Source: Nitrospira sp.
GTDB lineage: Bacteria > Nitrospirota > Nitrospiria > Nitrospirales > Nitrospiraceae
Reading direction: 5' to 3'
NCBI GenBank assembly: GCA_030123565.1
Contig: CP126122.1
Coordinates: 3,548,800-3,612,799, forward strand
DNA length: 64,000 bases
The translations under genes were made by a program, and so were the position numbers. Of this stretch, positions 24,899 through 33,250 are shown one piece after another (the stretch's first letter is position 1; the number at the start of each line of letters is the position of its first letter). A model generated the notes under the pieces. It saw nothing but the letters and a program-made list of their open reading frames with translations, was not told the origin of the DNA and ran no database searches.

Positions 24899-25402
24899 TT
24901 AAGGACACGTCGATTGGGCACACCAGTTGATCTTGCCGGCCGGAGTGACGACGACGGAATAGGCCGTTCCCTGCGCGGACACGAGCGCAACCGTTTGATT
25001 CGCGCCCGACCCACTCAGCCCCTGCTGGGTAAACTGAATCGTCGGTCCTCCGGTAAACGACACAATGGACTGGGGAAGGGTAACGGGAGAAAAGACCCCT
25101 CCGAAATCGACAATCACCCTGCCCGATACCAGAGCGAGTTGCACGGTGACGGCAAGATTCCTGTTCATTGCCGCCATACGAGCCAGGCTGAGGCTGCCGG
25201 CCAGCTCCGTCGTGGCTTGTTTCAACTGGTAGCGCGAATTCCATTGCAGATATTGGGGAACGGCCACCATCACCAGAATACCGACGATCGCGCAAGCGAT
25301 CATCACCTCGACCAAGGTGAAACCCTTATGGCCGAGGACAATCGATGACCGCTGCTGAGGGCGATGCGTCCACATGGCAAGTGGTAGATGAGCAAGTGCC
25401 AT
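24899..25402 (-). CDS. fimT: Minor pilin of GspH/FimT family, cassette A
   Basis: A 167-residue pseudopilin with the cleavage site GHKG-FTLVEVMIACAIVGIL. The leader is long (27 residues) if the ATG at 25402 is used. The GspH/FimT pattern continues with ATTELAGSLSLARMAAMNRNLAVTV. Two Cys near the C-terminus (CAQSTC) may form a disulfide loop. It is the first gene of cassette A. FimT-like minor pilins help initiate pilus assembly and in some species bind DNA; the latter is not evident from the sequence here. Confidence 0.83.
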   Translation of the reverse strand: MALAHLPLAMWTHRPQQRSSIVLGHKGFTLVEVMIACAIVGILVMVAVPQYLQWNSRYQLKQATTELAGSLSLARMAAMNRNLAVTVQLALVSGRVIVDFGGVFSPVTLPQSIVSFTGGPTIQFTQQGLSGSGANQTVALVSAQGTAYSVVVTPAGKINWCAQSTCP

Positions 25403-25738
25403 GCCGATGGTTTTCCTCTCAAATCGTTCCCTAACATCTTGAAATGCTTAGGTGCCTCCTCAACTGGAACAGTACAATTCCGAGCGTTCAGAGATCGCGC
25501 AAGTGACAAATTTTGTCGGACTCCTGTCCATTTCTACAAAGATGAGTGAGGCACGGCACCACCGGGATTGAGTCTCAAACGGACCGCGCCGAGACCCGTT
25601 CTGAAAAAGATGCTACCGGAGGGTTTCCGCGAAAGTGAGTCGGATGGGCAGCTTGTCTATGGAAACTCGGCAGGAAGAATGTCTGACGTGCGAGTGTATT
25701 AGACGGAGAGAGCACATCGGTCCACGTAAAAAGGTGCG
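25403..25738 (-). promoter_or_regulatory. 336-base gap upstream of minor pilin cassette A
   Basis: No gene is evident. A perfect inverted repeat GACAAA-T-TTTGTC lies at 25505-25517, about 100 bases before the fimT start, and is a candidate operator. I could not place a convincing sigma-70 or sigma-54 promoter, although the gap separates the pilB-type gene from cassette A and most likely holds the promoter of the latter. Confidence 0.4.
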
Positions 25739-27538
25739 TTACTTGATCGCCACAGCACGTACCTGCTTATAGGTGGTGAGGCCTTGCATGACCTTTTGAA
25801 TGCCATCCTGCACCAATGTCCTCATACCTTCCTCCTTCGCCAGCGCCAACAGCTCGCCGGTTCGAGCCCGGGATTGAATGAGCCCTTTCATGCGGTCGGA
25901 CACCACCATCAATTCATGGATGGGGACTCGCCCGCGATAGCCGGTCTGATTGCAGACCTCGCATCCCCTTCCACGAAAGAGGGTGAAGGTTGAATTGTAC
26001 TCGTGCCCCATACGTGCCCAATCCGACTCTCCATAGGCCTGCACGATCTCGTCATATTCCCCGCGACCGGGATGGTAGGTCTCCCGGCAGTTCGAACAAA
26101 GACGCTTGCACAGGCGCATCGCCAACACCCCCAGCATGGCATCGGAAAAATTGAAGGGGTCGCACCCCAGGTCAAGCAACCGCACGACGGTTTCCACAGC
26201 ACTATTCGTATGGATGGTACTGAACACCAAATGCCCGGTGAGCGATGCTTCAATGGCGATGTCGGCTGTTTCCTTGTCACGCATTTCTCCGATCATGATC
26301 ACATCCGGATCCGCCCGTAAGAACGCCCGCATGGTTGCGGCGAAGGTGAGTCCGATCTTGGGGTGGACCTGAACCTGCCGCAGCCCGTCCTGCGTGATTT
26401 CGATGGGATCTTCCGCCGTCCAGATTTTTCGCTCGTCGTTGTTGATGGACGCGAGGACGGCATGCAAGGTCGTAGTCTTCCCGGACCCGGTCGGCCCGGC
26501 GCAGAGCACGATACCATGAGGCTTCTGCGCAAGTTCCTCCGTCAGACGTCGCGTCTCGGCGCCGAATTCCAATTCTTCCAGGCGGCGAGGGCCGTTCGCG
26601 GTCAACAACCGAATCACTACATCTTCATTGAAGCCGGCCGTGGGGAGCGTCGCGACACGCAACTCGACCTCCTGACCGGTGCTCAGCTTGAAGCGAATTT
26701 TTCCATCCTGCGGCTTGCGCCGCTCGGCGATATCCAGGCTGGCCATAATCTTCACGCGAGAGACGATCGCCCGTCGATAGGCGGCCGGAATCTTCATGTA
26801 CGTAAAACACGTCCCGTCGACACGGAAGCGCACCGATGTTTCTTTTCGATCGGCATAGGGCTCGATGTGAATATCCGATGCCCTTCGTCGATAGGCCTCC
26901 GCAATGATCTGGTTGGCGAGGCGCACGATGGCGGAATCGTTTTCGGTGATCGCCGCAATCGTGGCATTCTGCTGCTCCTCCAATTGCGCTTCACTGACCA
27001 ATTCACCGAGGATGTCCGTGATCGCATCGCCTGACTCCCGACCATGAGCGGCGCTCAGAAACTGTTCGATATCACGAGCAAGCCCGACACAATAGGAGAG
27101 TGTGCGCCCGGGAAACGCGCGACGCACATCGAGGAGTTTGTCAGGATTGCGAGGATCGTCCATCAGGACTTCGACCCCATTGCCTTCTCGCCTGAGCGGC
27201 ACCCAATGATTCATGCGAAGATAGTCCAGGCTCAAATTTTTCAACAGTTCACGCTCCACAACCGTGCGCTCGTCATAGGCGAGGAATGGGCAGTTGTAGA
27301 ACGCCGCCAAGGCTGCGCCGATGGCCGGTTTGGGAACCCGATACCGATCCATGAGCACCGCGGCCACATCGACCCGCTTTCGCAAGGCTTCAGTCGCGGC
27401 CATCGCCAGCTCTTCCTGCCGAAGAAAACCCTGTTCGACGAGCAGGTTGTACCGGCCGAAAGCAGCGGCTTGGCCTGAACGGGCGGGTTCTTGTTGAAGG
27501 TCTCTTGTCGGTAACGTGGAGAGGGTTGCACGCATCAT
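25739..27538 (-). CDS. pilB: PilB/GspE-type pilus assembly ATPase
   Basis: A 599-residue secretion ATPase. An N-terminal MshEN-like region (about residues 30-170) precedes the AAA-type motor. Walker A is GPTGSGKTTTLHAV, the Asp box contains TAEDPIEI, and Walker B is DPDVIMIGEMRD followed by GHLVFSTIHTN. A four-Cys zinc site (CSNC and CEVC) matches GspE/PilB rather than PilT. It powers pilin polymerisation at the inner membrane. The ATG at 27538 has an AAAGGGA ribosome site; an upstream start would add 22 residues. It closes cassette B rather than sitting with pilC or pilT, which are not in this window. Confidence 0.88.
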   Translation of the reverse strand: MMRATLSTLPTRDLQQEPARSGQAAAFGRYNLLVEQGFLRQEELAMAATEALRKRVDVAAVLMDRYRVPKPAIGAALAAFYNCPFLAYDERTVVERELLKNLSLDYLRMNHWVPLRREGNGVEVLMDDPRNPDKLLDVRRAFPGRTLSYCVGLARDIEQFLSAAHGRESGDAITDILGELVSEAQLEEQQNATIAAITENDSAIVRLANQIIAEAYRRRASDIHIEPYADRKETSVRFRVDGTCFTYMKIPAAYRRAIVSRVKIMASLDIAERRKPQDGKIRFKLSTGQEVELRVATLPTAGFNEDVVIRLLTANGPRRLEELEFGAETRRLTEELAQKPHGIVLCAGPTGSGKTTTLHAVLASINNDERKIWTAEDPIEITQDGLRQVQVHPKIGLTFAATMRAFLRADPDVIMIGEMRDKETADIAIEASLTGHLVFSTIHTNSAVETVVRLLDLGCDPFNFSDAMLGVLAMRLCKRLCSNCRETYHPGRGEYDEIVQAYGESDWARMGHEYNSTFTLFRGRGCEVCNQTGYRGRVPIHELMVVSDRMKGLIQSRARTGELLALAKEEGMRTLVQDGIQKVMQGLTTYKQVRAVAIK

Positions 27539-27643
27539 GGGAACGGTCCCTTTCTCAAGGTCGCCAAGAAGAATCGAATGTGGGTGATCGTTCTTCGTCA
27601 ACATGTTTGCACCGGCGATTGTCCCGATCGAGATCCTTCCTCG

Positions 27644-29146
27644 TCAGATTCTGACCTGCCAGCTTCCCGGCGCCACAAACACCAGGGGCATGCCCTGCAC
27701 GAGTCCTTCGCGAAGATCGTGGTTGTACCAAACTTCCAAAATCCCCGCCCCGTTCGTGTTGTCGGCAATCGTCCCTTGAGCCACCACCCCACCATAGGCC
27801 TTGAGGTGTCCCGCATAACGCAAGTCGCCCGCGACATACAGCACGCCTTGAAGCTGGATGCCGGATAACTGAACCGGCACCCTGGTTCCCAGAGACACCT
27901 GCCCCTCCGGCGGCGGACTGAGTGCCGGCACCGGCTTCCCGGTGCCCCCTGCCTTCCACAGCACATGGGCGTTCACCACAAAAATCCCTTCGGCATACTC
28001 TTGATCGAGGACGATCGTCCCCAAGTTGTCCGGCCGAGGCGGCAGACCATCAAGGGTATCGACGAACATCAAGCCCCGGTGATCCCCAGGCCCCTTTGAT
28101 GCAAACACCTCCGTAGCCGGATGCCCCAATCCCGGTTGAATCACGCCGCCTGGATACAGCAGCCCCTCCCGATCCATGCCGTAATACCGTCCGAATTGTT
28201 TCGCCATCCGTTTCATGGCTTCGTAATCCCACTGATCCATCTTGATACCTGGAACCGGCTCCTGCCGGAGATGGACATTCAAAGGAATCCCGGACGACGC
28301 ACCGGCCTGAATCTGTGTGAAAAATGCCTCACCGCCGAGCCAGATATCGAGCCATCGATCCTCACGGTGCACCATCTCGTCATAGGCCTGTCCCGTCACC
28401 GCCGCCAGCCCGCTCTTGAGCGGCAGTTGATCCGGCCGGGGGAAATACGCTTGACCACGCACCATCATGTCGCCCCAATGGGCGTTCACCGAACCAGGTT
28501 GGGATAGGACTGATTCGCTTCCAAGAGCCCCGCTCTGGATCGGCGCATGCAGTGCCGGAACGGCATAGGCTCCGAATTCAACCGACAAGGTTTTCGTCAC
28601 GCGGGAGGCATGACCGGCTCCCGCCGTCACTTCTACCGTACAGAGCAGGCCAGGCCGCGTGGCACCGTAGACTCGCAATTTGAGAATCTTGGCGAGTCCT
28701 TTGAGCGACTTGAACCAGCCGGTTTGGGGATCGTTCAACAAGCGGTCCTGCTGAGGATTTGTCGCATCAAACAGCACGTCGGGACGATCGCCGGTCCCAA
28801 CAAACTGTGAGCGCCCCTGCTGATCGAAATACGAAGGATCGCCCTGGGCATTCATCGCTCGTTTGGCTAACCACACCGGTTCCGCTCCTTGCGGTAGAAG
28901 CGAGGGATCGTGGAACCATCCCATCACCACATCGACGGCGGCTTCGGCCGCATGATAGGCCAGACGCTCCTCTTGCAACACACTGGCGCCGACGATCTCC
29001 TGCCCCGCCAGCTGCATGGAAGTCATGCCTAGGAGCGTCAGCAGAAACATCACCATCAGCGCCGCCAGCAACGCCATCCCCCGCTCATCCTGTCGCAACG
29101 TGATTCCCGAACGCCCCATGTTCTTGTTCATGATTCTATTCCTCAT
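27644..29146 (-). CDS. PilX-like pseudopilin with large C-terminal domain, cassette B
   Basis: A 500-residue protein with a prepilin-like N-terminus: DERG-MALLAALMVMFLLTLLG, lacking Glu5 like PilX/GspK subunits. The next segment, HAAEAAVDVVMGWFH, matches the start of PilX-type proteins. The remaining 400 residues form an unusual large domain rich in Gly, Pro and aromatic residues, with a single Cys. I do not recognise the C-terminal region. By position it is the PilX counterpart of cassette B, but more than twice the length of PilX in cassette A. It could be the tip subunit of a second pseudopilus. Confidence 0.7.
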   Translation of the reverse strand: MRNRIMNKNMGRSGITLRQDERGMALLAALMVMFLLTLLGMTSMQLAGQEIVGASVLQEERLAYHAAEAAVDVVMGWFHDPSLLPQGAEPVWLAKRAMNAQGDPSYFDQQGRSQFVGTGDRPDVLFDATNPQQDRLLNDPQTGWFKSLKGLAKILKLRVYGATRPGLLCTVEVTAGAGHASRVTKTLSVEFGAYAVPALHAPIQSGALGSESVLSQPGSVNAHWGDMMVRGQAYFPRPDQLPLKSGLAAVTGQAYDEMVHREDRWLDIWLGGEAFFTQIQAGASSGIPLNVHLRQEPVPGIKMDQWDYEAMKRMAKQFGRYYGMDREGLLYPGGVIQPGLGHPATEVFASKGPGDHRGLMFVDTLDGLPPRPDNLGTIVLDQEYAEGIFVVNAHVLWKAGGTGKPVPALSPPPEGQVSLGTRVPVQLSGIQLQGVLYVAGDLRYAGHLKAYGGVVAQGTIADNTNGAGILEVWYNHDLREGLVQGMPLVFVAPGSWQVRI

Positions 29147-29152
29147 CCGAAT

Positions 29153-29929
29153 TTAAGCCCGTATCGCGACTTCACGCGCCAGCATCGATCCCTTCCTGCC
29201 GACTTGAATCGTCACCCGAACACGCACAATCTCCCGCAAATCAGTCGTCACGAGACCCTCGCGGTTCACATAGTGCAACTGAAAAACTCCCACATCGGCC
29301 AACAGCGTGCTCACGCCGCCGTCCACCTCGCGCATCAACCGCATCGTCCCATCGTCATCACGCTTGAGGTAGTAGCGCACTCGATTGAGTAGAAAGACCG
29401 CGCTATGCATCGGCAACCGTTCGGTGACAGACGTCACAAGAGTCAGCTGTTGCTTCCTGCCGTCAGCCGCCAGACGATTCCAGGCACAACGCTCCGCCGT
29501 GCAGAGCAGCAATTGCTTCCCCTTCGGCCAGCCGGCACCTTCCTCGACCGGTAATTCCTGTCGTCCAATCTCCACGGCCTGGGTCAGCGTCGTCGCGGAC
29601 CCGCTCAAATTGGCGAAGAACTCGACTTCATCGCGCTCCGCTTTCGTAAACGGCGCCTCTGCGCCCAACAATCCTGCGCCCGCCAAACGCACTTCACTGC
29701 ACAATACATCCAATCCAAGCCGCAGTTCTTGGTTCGACACCATGGTCGACTGTTGCGAGGTCACGCGTAACCCGTAGGCCGAAAACATGTGGATCGCGGC
29801 AGAGGTCGCGATACCGCTGATGGACAATGCGATCAGGAGTTCAACGAGACTGAATCCGGCACAGCCTGCCCATCGCCCTGTGTTCATTCGTTCCGCCCTT
29901 CTGTCGAAATTGATGTCGATTCTTCTCAT
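29153..29929 (-). CDS. PilW-like minor pilin, cassette B
   Basis: A 258-residue protein whose ATG at 29929 overlaps the preceding stop (ATGA). The cleavage site is GCAG-FSLVELLIALSISGIA with Glu5 present, and the helix is followed by SNQELRLGLDVLCSEVRLAG, the same conserved PilW helix as in cassette A (SRLGIDLLSRDIKLAG). An alternative ATG at 29887 would give a shorter leader. The C-terminal domain is about 100 residues shorter than in the cassette A protein. It ends 7 bases before the large PilX-like gene. Confidence 0.8.
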   Translation of the reverse strand: MRRIDINFDRRAERMNTGRWAGCAGFSLVELLIALSISGIATSAAIHMFSAYGLRVTSQQSTMVSNQELRLGLDVLCSEVRLAGAGLLGAEAPFTKAERDEVEFFANLSGSATTLTQAVEIGRQELPVEEGAGWPKGKQLLLCTAERCAWNRLAADGRKQQLTLVTSVTERLPMHSAVFLLNRVRYYLKRDDDGTMRLMREVDGGVSTLLADVGVFQLHYVNREGLVTTDLREIVRVRVTIQVGRKGSMLAREVAIRA

Positions 29930-30453
29930 GACAACACCGGCTGGCCCACATAATGAGGATTGGCTCGGATCGTGCGCAGGCGAATTTCCTTTACCTGGCC
30001 GCCTATCGTCCGGAATATCGCGCGGGCCTCGATCGTCGCCAGGCTCGAAGCCGCAGGCTGTCCGCTTCGATTGAATTCCACAGTCCATACCAGTCGAATG
30101 TCGGGCCTGCTGAGACTGGCCGTAAAGATGCCGTCGCCGTTCGTCGCATCGTCCTGCAGGCCGTCGTCGCGCATCGAAGCCTCCAACATGCCGTCCTGAT
30201 CCAGATCGTCCAGCAGCAGATGCTCCCATGACAGGCTCCGCTTGGCTTCCAGCCGCGATTCAGCCAGAGCCAATGCCGTGGCCGTCAACGCGCCGCGCTG
30301 CAACCCACGCTCCGCCGACTCGAACATCCCGATCGTCCCGATCACTCCGATGGACAGCACCACCAACGCCACCATGCTTTCAACCAAGGTGAACCCCGAG
30401 GCGTCAATCAGATGGGATCGTCTTCCTACTGAACCGCACCCCTGTTCCGTCAT
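29926..30453 (-). CDS. PilV/GspI-like minor pilin, cassette B
   Basis: A 175-residue pseudopilin with the site DASG-FTLVESMVALVVLSIG. The pattern VLSIGVIGTIGMFESAERG and ALALAESRLEAKRSL is typical of PilV/GspI proteins. An acidic loop DDLDQDGMLEA in the middle resembles a calcium-binding loop. Start and stop overlap the neighbouring cassette B genes by four bases (ATGA), so translation is coupled through all three genes. Confidence 0.8.
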   Translation of the reverse strand: MTEQGCGSVGRRSHLIDASGFTLVESMVALVVLSIGVIGTIGMFESAERGLQRGALTATALALAESRLEAKRSLSWEHLLLDDLDQDGMLEASMRDDGLQDDATNGDGIFTASLSRPDIRLVWTVEFNRSGQPAASSLATIEARAIFRTIGGQVKEIRLRTIRANPHYVGQPVLS

Positions 30454-30884
30454 GACGACACCACCCGTCCGGTGATACTCACCGTCACCTGATGTGTTTC
30501 ATGTTGGCCATCGACCAGGACTATGGTAGTGGCGGTTGCCGAACGGCCGCTGGGTTGAAACAGGATCTCCGGTTTCGTCGTCATCGACTCGATGACCGTG
30601 CCCTTTCGTGCGAACTCGTAGCGGCGGAGCGGGCCCGTTCCGCAGTCCACACATTCCGTGCGAAGCTCGAACTGTTCCGCATTCACCACGACTCGGATCC
30701 GCTCATGCCGAGCCATGGCCAATTGCCGGGCCATGCGCAACTCCGATGCGATCTCCGTCACGACCGCCCGGCGTTGCTGCTTCGCCACCAGCGCCGCCCA
30801 ACTCGGCAGGCTCACCCCGACCCCGATGGCGACAATGGCAGCCACGGTACAGAGTTCCACGAGACTCCCTCCACGTTCGTTCAT
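30450..30884 (-). CDS. GspH/FimT-like minor pilin, cassette B
   Basis: A 144-residue pseudopilin started at the ATG at 30884, which has a GAAAGGAG ribosome site. The leader is very short (MNERG), with cleavage giving GSLVEL and Glu5 in place. The SELRMARQLAMARHERIRV segment matches the FimT/GspH family pattern. Two Cys (CVDC) lie in the globular domain. It is the first gene of cassette B; the upstream gap carries a palindrome and direct repeats. Confidence 0.8.
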   Translation of the reverse strand: MNERGGSLVELCTVAAIVAIGVGVSLPSWAALVAKQQRRAVVTEIASELRMARQLAMARHERIRVVVNAEQFELRTECVDCGTGPLRRYEFARKGTVIESMTTKPEILFQPSGRSATATTIVLVDGQHETHQVTVSITGRVVSS

Positions 30885-31069
30885 ACCGGCTCCTTTCGTC
30901 GAGCGCGTAGAGCGATTCCAAGTTCCATGCCGCCTCAGATCCGCCAGGACAGAGGGCCGCCCTCCGCTCTCATCCATGCCGGTCTGTCGTGCGAACCCGC
31001 GGAGATCTTGGGGAAATAGGCAGAAGCTACCTGCCATAGAACGTGGCAGCGCCCAGACAAGAAGGAGAT

Positions 31070-31127
31070 GAACAGTTATGAACTGTTCCGAATCAGATAC
31101 AGTGAATCATCCATTCGGATACAGTGA
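31070..31127 (-). promoter_or_regulatory. Operator-like palindrome and direct repeats upstream of cassette B
   Basis: GAACAGTT (31070-31077) and AACTGTTC (31081-31088) form a perfect 8-bp inverted repeat with a 3-base centre. Beside it, GATACAGTGA occurs twice (31096-31105 and 31118-31127), 22 bases apart, close to two helical turns. They lie about 190-240 bases before the first pilin gene of cassette B and just after the end of pilD. This suggests a regulator-binding region; the regulator is unknown. Confidence 0.45.
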
Positions 31128-31181
31128 TGGAAAGTATGAACGCCTGCAAATCAGCTCTGCAAGCCGATTGAGCGGGAATTA

Positions 31182-31952
31182 CTACGGAAGATCGATCAGC
31201 GACCAGTACCATTCAAACAGGGGTTGGTGAAACAGCAAGGCCAGGACCGCCCCGATCGCAAGGAAGGGCCCGAAGGGGATGTACTGCTCCCGCCGCATGA
31301 TCCGGGCCACCATGAGCCCGCTTCCGATCACGGACCCCAGCAACGAGCCGATCATGATGGCCAGCAGCGTCGGTTGCCATCCGATGAACGAACCGACCAT
31401 GGCCATCAGCTTGATATCGCCTCCGCCCATGCCCTCTTTCCCGAAGATATAGGGACTGACCCAGGCCAGAAACCATAAGCTCCCCCCGCCCACCAATACC
31501 CCGAGGAGGGAATCAACGATGCCGACCGGCAGGATCAGGACGGCGCAGAGCAATCCGATGACGATCCCCGGTAGCGTCACCGCATTCGGAATCATGTAAT
31601 GGGAGAGGTCCGTCCCCGTAACGACGATCAGCGCAGAGACCAGCGCGGCATAGACGCACGCCGTCGCGGTAAAACCGAACATCCAAAAGACGATCACATA
31701 GGCGATCGCGTTAACGGCTTCCACCAACGGATATCGGATAGAAATGGGCGCACGGCAGGCACGACATCGACCTCTCAAAATCAGATAACTGATGACTGGA
31801 ATATTGTCGTAGGGCGCGATGGCCTGTCCGCATGAGGGGCAATGAGAGGCCGGCCATGCCACCGACTCTTCGCGCGGCAATCGGTAGATACAGACGTTCA
31901 AGAAACTGCCGATCACAGCGCCGAACAGCAACACGACGATGTAGAGCATCAT
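31182..31952 (-). CDS. pilD: Prepilin peptidase / N-methyltransferase PilD
   Basis: A 256-residue bifunctional type IV prepilin peptidase (family A24). The N-terminal cytoplasmic domain has the zinc-type Cys quartet C38, C41, C63 and C66. The catalytic aspartates are Asp115 (TGTDLSHYMIPN) and Asp179 in MGGGDIKLM. Seven to eight membrane helices are visible. It cleaves the leader of prepilins after Gly and methylates the new N-terminus, and should process all the pseudopilins of cassettes A and B. It is upstream of cassette B on the same strand but separated by 297 bases. Confidence 0.94.
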   Translation of the reverse strand: MMLYIVVLLFGAVIGSFLNVCIYRLPREESVAWPASHCPSCGQAIAPYDNIPVISYLILRGRCRACRAPISIRYPLVEAVNAIAYVIVFWMFGFTATACVYAALVSALIVVTGTDLSHYMIPNAVTLPGIVIGLLCAVLILPVGIVDSLLGVLVGGGSLWFLAWVSPYIFGKEGMGGGDIKLMAMVGSFIGWQPTLLAIMIGSLLGSVIGSGLMVARIMRREQYIPFGPFLAIGAVLALLFHQPLFEWYWSLIDLP

Positions 31953-32171
31953 GGACTTCCCCGAAATGGCCGAGCCGTCCCGGCCGCTCGCCTCATTGCA
32001 TGATAGGTAATATATCCTACTGCAATAACCGCATTTTCAAAAGTGTCGTATCTCAACTTCATCCATTTACAAATGCTAGGAGAACTGCGTATAATCCGTA
32101 AGCCTTTTGGCGTTGGAAATCGCAGGCCTCGGTCAGAGAATCGCATTTATCCGAAGGGGAGCCAGACGTAC

Positions 32172-32456
32172 ATGTCGACAGCGGCCAAAATGAACAAGAG
32201 CTCAAGAAACGCATCGTCGCCCGAGCCGGCATTACCCCCGCGTAAACGACGACCCGAAGCCCTCACGACCCGTGAACAGGAGATTCTGGAGCTGATCTGG
32301 ACCGGCTTCAAGAATAAAGAAATCGCCCAACGGTTGAAAATCAGCGTCAAAACGGTCGAGGCTCACCGAGCGAATATGATGAAAAAAATCCGGGTCTCCA
32401 ATACCGCCCAACTCCTCAAGGCCGCCATTCAAGGAAAAATGCTCCGACTCCGGTAA
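32172..32456 (+). CDS. Stand-alone LuxR-type HTH regulator
   Basis: A 94-residue protein. A basic, disordered N-terminus of about 30 residues is followed by a complete LuxR/GerE helix-turn-helix: LTTREQEILELIWTGFKNKE, IAQRLKISVKTVEAHRANMM and a C-terminal helix NTAQLLKAAI. There is no receiver or sensor domain. The ATG at 32172 follows GAAGGGGAG. It is divergent from pilD, with 219 bases between them, making it a candidate regulator of the pilus genes. An alternative ATG lies six codons further in. Confidence 0.78.
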   Translation: MSTAAKMNKSSRNASSPEPALPPRKRRPEALTTREQEILELIWTGFKNKEIAQRLKISVKTVEAHRANMMKKIRVSNTAQLLKAAIQGKMLRLR

Positions 32457-32473
32457 GCCAGTCGAAAACAAGC

Positions 32474-33250
32474 TCACGGCTTTCCGGCCGCACCCTCCCG
32501 TCGCTGGCGCAACGCCTCGTACAACACGACGGCCGCCGCCGCCGAGACATTGAGCGAACCGACCTTCCCAAGCATGGGGATGTGCGCCGCATCGTCACAG
32601 GCTCCACGCACGCCCGGACGAACCCCCTTCCCCTCCCCGCCGAATACGAGCGCAACCGGCCCTCGAAAATCCAGCGCCGTGTAGACTTTGGGAGCGTCGG
32701 CGTCCAATGCGTAGACCCACAGCCCCGCATCCTGGAGACGCTCGATCAAACGAGAGAGATTCGGCACCCGCCCGACAGGCATATGATCAACTGCGCCGGC
32801 AGAGGCCTTTGCCACGACGCTGGTCAATCCCACCGCGCGACGCTCGGGAATGAATACCCCCTGCACACCGGAAGATTCGGCCGTTCGCAGGATGGCGCCC
32901 AGGTTATGCGGATCCTCCACGCCGTCGAGCAGGACCAACAGCGGAGTCTTCCCCTCCCCCTGCGCCGACAAAAGAATATCATCCGGTTCGACATAGGCCT
33001 TGGCGGCGACCAACCCGACGACTCCCTGGTGGCGACCGCCGGGGACGAGCCGGTCGAGAGCCGCTCGCGGTTCGATATGCACCGGCACCCGTTTCTCCCT
33101 TGCCGACTGGACTATGTCAGCGAACTGTCGATCGGTGCCCAATAGGAGCAGGCGCTGGAGGGGACGAACACCGGCGCGAAGCGCCTCGCGCACGGCATGG
33201 AGGCCGTAGATCACTTCCGAGGGGCTATCGTTTCCATCGACTCGTGCCAT
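32474..33250 (-). CDS. rlmB: 23S rRNA 2'-O-methyltransferase RlmB-like (SpoU family)
   Basis: A 258-residue protein started at the ATG at 33250, inside the last 26 bases of cysS. It has the RlmB substrate-binding domain (IYGLHAVREALRAG at the N-terminus) and a SPOUT knot with LLDGVEDPHNLGAILRTAE, VALVFGGEGKGV and LNVSAAAAVVLYEAL. It methylates the ribose of G2251-equivalent or a similar rRNA nucleotide. Longer in-frame starts inside cysS are not supported. The last Gly-Lys-Pro residues are specific to this protein. Confidence 0.88.
   Translation of the reverse strand: MARVDGNDSPSEVIYGLHAVREALRAGVRPLQRLLLLGTDRQFADIVQSAREKRVPVHIEPRAALDRLVPGGRHQGVVGLVAAKAYVEPDDILLSAQGEGKTPLLVLLDGVEDPHNLGAILRTAESSGVQGVFIPERRAVGLTSVVAKASAGAVDHMPVGRVPNLSRLIERLQDAGLWVYALDADAPKVYTALDFRGPVALVFGGEGKGVRPGVRGACDDAAHIPMLGKVGSLNVSAAAAVVLYEALRQRREGAAGKP

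Noticed and set aside
25739-25760. Terminator after the pilB-type gene
   Set aside because: A short A/T run is present, but no stem of five or more base pairs precedes it on the minus strand.
31020-31060. Sigma-54-like promoter (GG...GC) upstream of cassette B
   Set aside because: The GG and GC elements do not have the required spacing of 12 bases in any register I tried, so it was not listed.
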